Below the pieces are notes generated by a model. It saw only the letters and a program-made list of their open reading frames with translations. It made no database searches and was not told where the DNA came from. Both the position numbers and the translations under genes were made by a program. A stretch of DNA of 64,000 nucleotides from JALOAT01 sp041685115 (GTDB taxonomy: Bacteria; Pseudomonadota; Gammaproteobacteria; Thiohalomonadales; Thiohalomonadaceae): assembly GCA_041685115.1 (NCBI GenBank), contig JAWLGK010000003.1:130854-194853 (forward strand), read 5' to 3'. Positions 61,309-64,000 of the stretch are shown here, one piece after another. How positions within the stretch are numbered: position 1 is the first letter of the stretch; each line of letters opens with the position of its first letter.

Positions 61309-61776
61309 TTCCGCGCCCGCCAGCAGCGACACCCACCACTCCATGAACTCGTAGCACGCGCTGATGGCGAGGCACACGCAGGTCACCAGGAAGAACAGCC
61401 ACTTGCCGGGCACCAGCGGCGAGCGGCGGATGAGGATCTCGCGGGCAATGATGGCCGGGATGAAACCCTGCGCCAGGTGGCCGAAGCGGTCGTAGTGGTT
61501 GCGGCTCAGGTCAAACAGCTCCTGCACCCAATAACCCACCGGCACCTGCGCATAGGTGTAGTGCGCACCGATCAGCACGATGGCCATGTGCAGCGCAATC
61601 AGCCGGTAGGTGAGGGGCGTGAGGGGAAAACGCCGGTGCGTCGCCACCAGCAGCGGCACGGCAATGAGCACCGGCACCACCTCAAGAAGCCAGGTCAGCC
61701 GGTCGAAGGGTGTGATGCCGGAGACGACGAACCCCGCCAGCACAGCAAACAGCAGCAACGGATTTTCCCAGCGCAT
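61162..61776 (-). CDS. DUF2238 (YjdF-like) membrane protein
   Basis: A 204-residue protein with five to six membrane helices (PLLLFAVLAGFVVSGI, LIALHMAIVLIGAHYTYAQVPVG, then LFFLVTCVCLAISACYEF). The motif NHYDRFGHLAQGFIPAIIAREIL is characteristic of DUF2238/YjdF, whose function is unknown. The last 48 codons are repeated twice downstream in the 316-bp tandem array, but this copy remains intact. The ATG at 61776 has no strong ribosome site. oxyR follows upstream on the same strand. Confidence 0.87.
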   Translation of the reverse strand: MRWENPLLLFAVLAGFVVSGITPFDRLTWLLEVVPVLIAVPLLVATHRRFPLTPLTYRLIALHMAIVLIGAHYTYAQVPVGYWVQELFDLSRNHYDRFGHLAQGFIPAIIAREILIRRSPLVPGKWLFFLVTCVCLAISACYEFMEWWVSLLAGAEGDAFLATQGDVWDTQWDMFLAMCGAITAQWLLGHVHDRQLARVQVGLR

Positions 61777-61840
61777 GCGACCCCTCGATCTCGTTACCCG
61801 TCCGGAGCGGCCTCAGGCCGCGATACCCACATCCACGAAA

Positions 61841-62782
61841 TCAGGCCTTGCCCGCACCCTGTCTGGTCGCCGGCGGCTCGACCACCACGCGCTTCCTGCC
61901 CATGGCCTCGCCCGCCGCCTCGCGAATGATCTTGGCAATGGCGGCAAAGGCCGCCTGGCGATAACTGCCCTTGCGGTACAAAAGGCCGATCCGGCGCGTC
62001 GGCGCGGGCTCGGCAAAGGGCAGGTAGCGGATGCCCGCTTCCTCGCCTGCGGCCAGTTGCGGCATCAGGGTAATGCCGATGCCCTCGGCCACCATCTGCC
62101 GCACGGTCTCCAGGCTGGTGCCGCGAAAGCCGCGGAATTCGCTGGCGCCCGCGAGCATGCACACGTCCAGGGCCTGGCCGCGCAGGCAGTGGCCTTCCTC
62201 CAGCAGCAGCACGTCCTGTCCGTGCAGGTGATCGAGCGTGACTTTCTTGCGCGCGGCGTGGGTGTGATGGGCCGGCACGGCCAGCAGGAAGGGCTCGTCA
62301 TAGAGGTTCTGCTCGGCGAATTCCTGCGTCTCCACGGGCAGGGCGAGGATGAGCAGATCCAGCTCGCCGCGGTGCAGCCGTTCGAGCAGCACGGCGGTCT
62401 GCTGTTCGTGCAGGAACAATTGCAGGTGAGGATGGCGTTCGCGCAGGCGCGCCATGAACAGTGGCAACAGGTAGGGGGCGATGGTCGGGATCACGCCCAC
62501 CTGCAAGCGCCCTTGCAAGGGGTCGCGAAAGGCCGCGGCCAGTTCCTTGATGGCGCGCGCCTCGGCCAACACCCGGCGCGCCTGGGCCGCCACCTCGCGA
62601 CCGGCCTCGGTCATGCGCACCTGCCGGCCGTTGCGTTCCACCAGCTGGATCCCGAGAGTGTCTTCCAGCTTCTTCACCTGGCCGCTCAGGGTGGGTTGGC
62701 TCACGCAGCAGCGTTCGGCGGCGCGGTGAAAATGCTGCTCTTCATCCAGGGCCACCACGTATTCCAGATCACGCAGGTTCAT
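61841..62782 (-). CDS. oxyR: LysR-type peroxide sensor OxyR
   Basis: A 313-residue transcription regulator. The helix-turn-helix is at residues about 19-45 (FHRAAERCCVSQPTLSGQVKKLE). The redox cysteines are Cys199 and Cys208, in GHCLRGQALDVC, exactly at the numbers of E. coli OxyR, and the preceding H198 is kept. IPTIAPYLLP and GITLMPQLA are further OxyR marks. It forms a disulfide with peroxide and activates defence genes. The start ATG at 62782 is chosen because MNLRDLEY aligns with OxyR. DUF2238 lies 64 bases downstream. Confidence 0.95.
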   Translation of the reverse strand: MNLRDLEYVVALDEEQHFHRAAERCCVSQPTLSGQVKKLEDTLGIQLVERNGRQVRMTEAGREVAAQARRVLAEARAIKELAAAFRDPLQGRLQVGVIPTIAPYLLPLFMARLRERHPHLQLFLHEQQTAVLLERLHRGELDLLILALPVETQEFAEQNLYDEPFLLAVPAHHTHAARKKVTLDHLHGQDVLLLEEGHCLRGQALDVCMLAGASEFRGFRGTSLETVRQMVAEGIGITLMPQLAAGEEAGIRYLPFAEPAPTRRIGLLYRKGSYRQAAFAAIAKIIREAAGEAMGRKRVVVEPPATRQGAGKA

Positions 62783-62983
62783 CGCAGGTCGTCGGTTGGG
62801 TTTCGTCCGGATGGTAAACGAAAACGCCGACAGCGGGCGCAGAGGGGCACCAAGGGCAAGCGGGGATGGAAGGAACCCTCGCCCGACCGCCCCGGAAAGA
62901 GGCGGCCACGCAAGGCGAGGGTTCAAGAGAGCGCCCCCTCCGGGCGAACGTGAGGACGCTCCCGCAAAACGCGACCGGATTTT

Positions 62984-63187
62984 CTAAGATCCCTCGTCGC
63001 CTCTCTCCAGTCCGGCGAGGCGGATCTCGCGGAACAGGTGGTTGGTGATCATGATGCGCTGGCGGCGTAGATCGCGCTCAGGTTCGATCTGCTGCTCTTC
63101 CTGAACAGCCGCGGTGGGAACTTCGCTCTCCACGTCGGAGACCAGTGACAAGATCCCCAGTGCGAGTACAAATGCCACGGTTTCCAT
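62984..63187 (-). CDS. Small membrane-anchored or secreted protein
   Basis: A 67-residue protein with a hydrophobic N-terminus (VAFVLALGILSLVSDVE, signal or anchor) and a charged tail (RDLRRQRIMITNHLFREIRLAG). I do not recognise it. GAGGAGG with 5-base spacing precedes the ATG at 63187, which supports translation. It lies divergent from acnB, 198 bases away. Confidence 0.55.
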   Translation of the reverse strand: METVAFVLALGILSLVSDVESEVPTAAVQEEQQIEPERDLRRQRIMITNHLFREIRLAGLERGDEGS

Positions 63188-63385
63188 GGCACCCTCCTCG
63201 AATGCGGCGGTGTCGTGAACAGGCTATCGAGGCACCCTCAACATTGCCGTGAAGGCAGTCACGGGGTAGGTGAAATGCCTCGGGGTTCCCGTCCTCCGGG
63301 AAGTTACCTAGTTTGGTATCCTAACGGCCTTTTCGCGCATACGCTTCGCGCGCGCGGCCCAGGATTCACACATAGGCTATTGAAA

Positions 63386-64000
63386 ATGCTCGAACAATAT
63401 CGCACCCACGTCACCGAACGCGCCGCCCAGGGCCTGCCCCCCTTGCCCCTCGATGCCCAGCAGGTCGCCGCGCTGGTCGAACTGCTCAAGAACCCGCCGA
63501 AGAATGAAGAAGAACTCCTGCTCGACCTGCTCACCAACCGCGTTCCCCCCGGTGTGGACGAGGCCGCCTACGTGAAGGCCGCCTTCCTGGCTGACCTGGC
63601 CAAGGGCAGCGCCCAAAGCCCGCTCATCGACCGCAAGCACGCCACCGGCCTGCTCGGCACCATGCTCGGCGGCTACAACATCAAGCCGCTGGTGGACCTG
63701 CTCGATGACGCCGAAGTGGGCGAGGTAGCCGTCGCCGCCCTGAGCAAGACCCTGCTCATGTTCGACGCCTTCAACGACGTCATGGCCAAGGCCAAGGCGG
63801 GCAGCGCCGCCGCCCAGCAGGTCGCCCAGGCCTGGGCCGACGCCCAGTGGTTCACCAGCCGCGCCGAGCTGCCGCGCGAGATCAAACTCACCGTCTTCAA
63901 GTCCCCCGGCGAGACCAACACCGACGACTTCTCGCCCGCCTCCGAGGCCTGGAGCCGCCCCGACATCCCGCTGCACGCCAAGGCCATGCTGGTGGCCAAG
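63386..64000 (+). CDS. acnB: Aconitate hydratase B, N-terminal part
   Basis: The first 205 codons of AcnB; the gene continues beyond the window. The N-terminal HEAT-like domain is seen: MLEQYRTHVTERAAQGLPPL, LLDLLTNRVPPGVDEAAYVK, SAQSPLIDRKHATGLLGTMLGGYNI, then FKSPGETNTDDFSPASEAWSRPDIPLHA. This is unambiguous. AcnB interconverts citrate and isocitrate with a [4Fe-4S] cluster and can bind its own mRNA when the cluster is lost. The ATG at 63386 gives the canonical start; its ribosome site is weak (AGGCTATTGAAA). Confidence 0.96.
   Translation, partial: MLEQYRTHVTERAAQGLPPLPLDAQQVAALVELLKNPPKNEEELLLDLLTNRVPPGVDEAAYVKAAFLADLAKGSAQSPLIDRKHATGLLGTMLGGYNIKPLVDLLDDAEVGEVAVAALSKTLLMFDAFNDVMAKAKAGSAAAQQVAQAWADAQWFTSRAELPREIKLTVFKSPGETNTDDFSPASEAWSRPDIPLHAKAMLVAK

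Noticed and set aside
1..64000. tRNA or rRNA genes
   Set aside because: I scanned the intergenic stretches for cloverleaf-like GTTCGA/GGTTC arms in proper spacing and for rRNA landmarks and saw none. A tRNAscan run would settle this.

Overview
This 64 kb window is a gene-dense, GC-rich piece of a bacterial chromosome, most like a gammaproteobacterium. Lipid A synthesis (lpxB), OxyR with cysteines at the E. coli positions, AcnB, RNase HII, a YqjD/YqjE-type pair and many REP-like palindromes all fit that group. The carbon genes (class I fructose-bisphosphate aldolase, transaldolase, transketolase), two rhodanese-containing proteins (one fused to a persulfide-dioxygenase-type metallo-beta-lactamase domain), the sodium systems (Mrp and NhaD) and a gnnA-gnnB-lpxB cluster as known from Acidithiobacillus would suit a sulfur-oxidising, possibly autotrophic, salt- or alkali-exposed lineage. 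That habitat is inference. No rRNA, tRNA, prophage, insertion sequence or CRISPR array was seen.

Layout. 1-8 kb: the 3' end of an alpha-glucan phosphorylase, a P-type cation ATPase, a membrane diguanylate cyclase, an FHA-adenylate cyclase with a small membrane coiled-coil partner, and a large membrane protein with a ruined M48 peptidase motif. 8-12.3 kb: a three-unit REP array, a periplasmic rhodanese, a PhnD-like binding protein, and a divergent pair made of a coiled-coil membrane protein and a VWA lipoprotein. 12.7-17.4 kb: AI-2E and MarC family membrane proteins, then an overlapping EAL/HDOD pair. 17.5-25.5 kb: a cobalamin uptake and assembly cluster (btuB-btuF-cobQ // cobU-cobT-cobS-rlmA-like), with a cobalamin riboswitch in front of btuB. 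25.6-29.8 kb: a periplasmic sugar-type binding protein followed by a 1078-residue PAS-GGDEF-EAL receptor.

30.1-37.6 kb: a highly structured leader RNA, then a six-gene Mrp Na+/H+ antiporter operon (mrpAB fused, C, D, E, F, G), facing nhaD across a perfect 14-bp-stem bidirectional terminator. 37.6-41.7 kb: gnnA-gnnB-lpxB (lipid A with a 2,3-diamino sugar is predicted) and divergent rnhB. 41.7-48.7 kb: UV endonuclease, isoaspartyl peptidase, rhodanese-dioxygenase fusion, CMD protein, aldolase, transaldolase. 48.7-56 kb: trehalose-phosphatase fused to a dead HAD domain, DUF488, a TerB/J-domain protein, a degenerate GGDEF protein, a three-domain acyl ligase-carrier-acyltransferase, and a YqjDE-like envelope trio. 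56-64 kb: transketolase, OsmC-like protein, PAS histidine kinase, a DUF2238 gene whose 3' end is tandemly triplicated in a 316-bp unit, oxyR, a small secreted or anchored protein, and the start of acnB.

Recurring themes are second-messenger signalling (five GGDEF-domain proteins, two of them with EAL, plus one adenylate cyclase), sodium homeostasis, cobalamin acquisition, and at least four families of dispersed palindromic or purine-rich repeats between genes. Genes within operons are often coupled by four-base ATGA or GTGA overlaps, and many start choices below rest on those overlaps.
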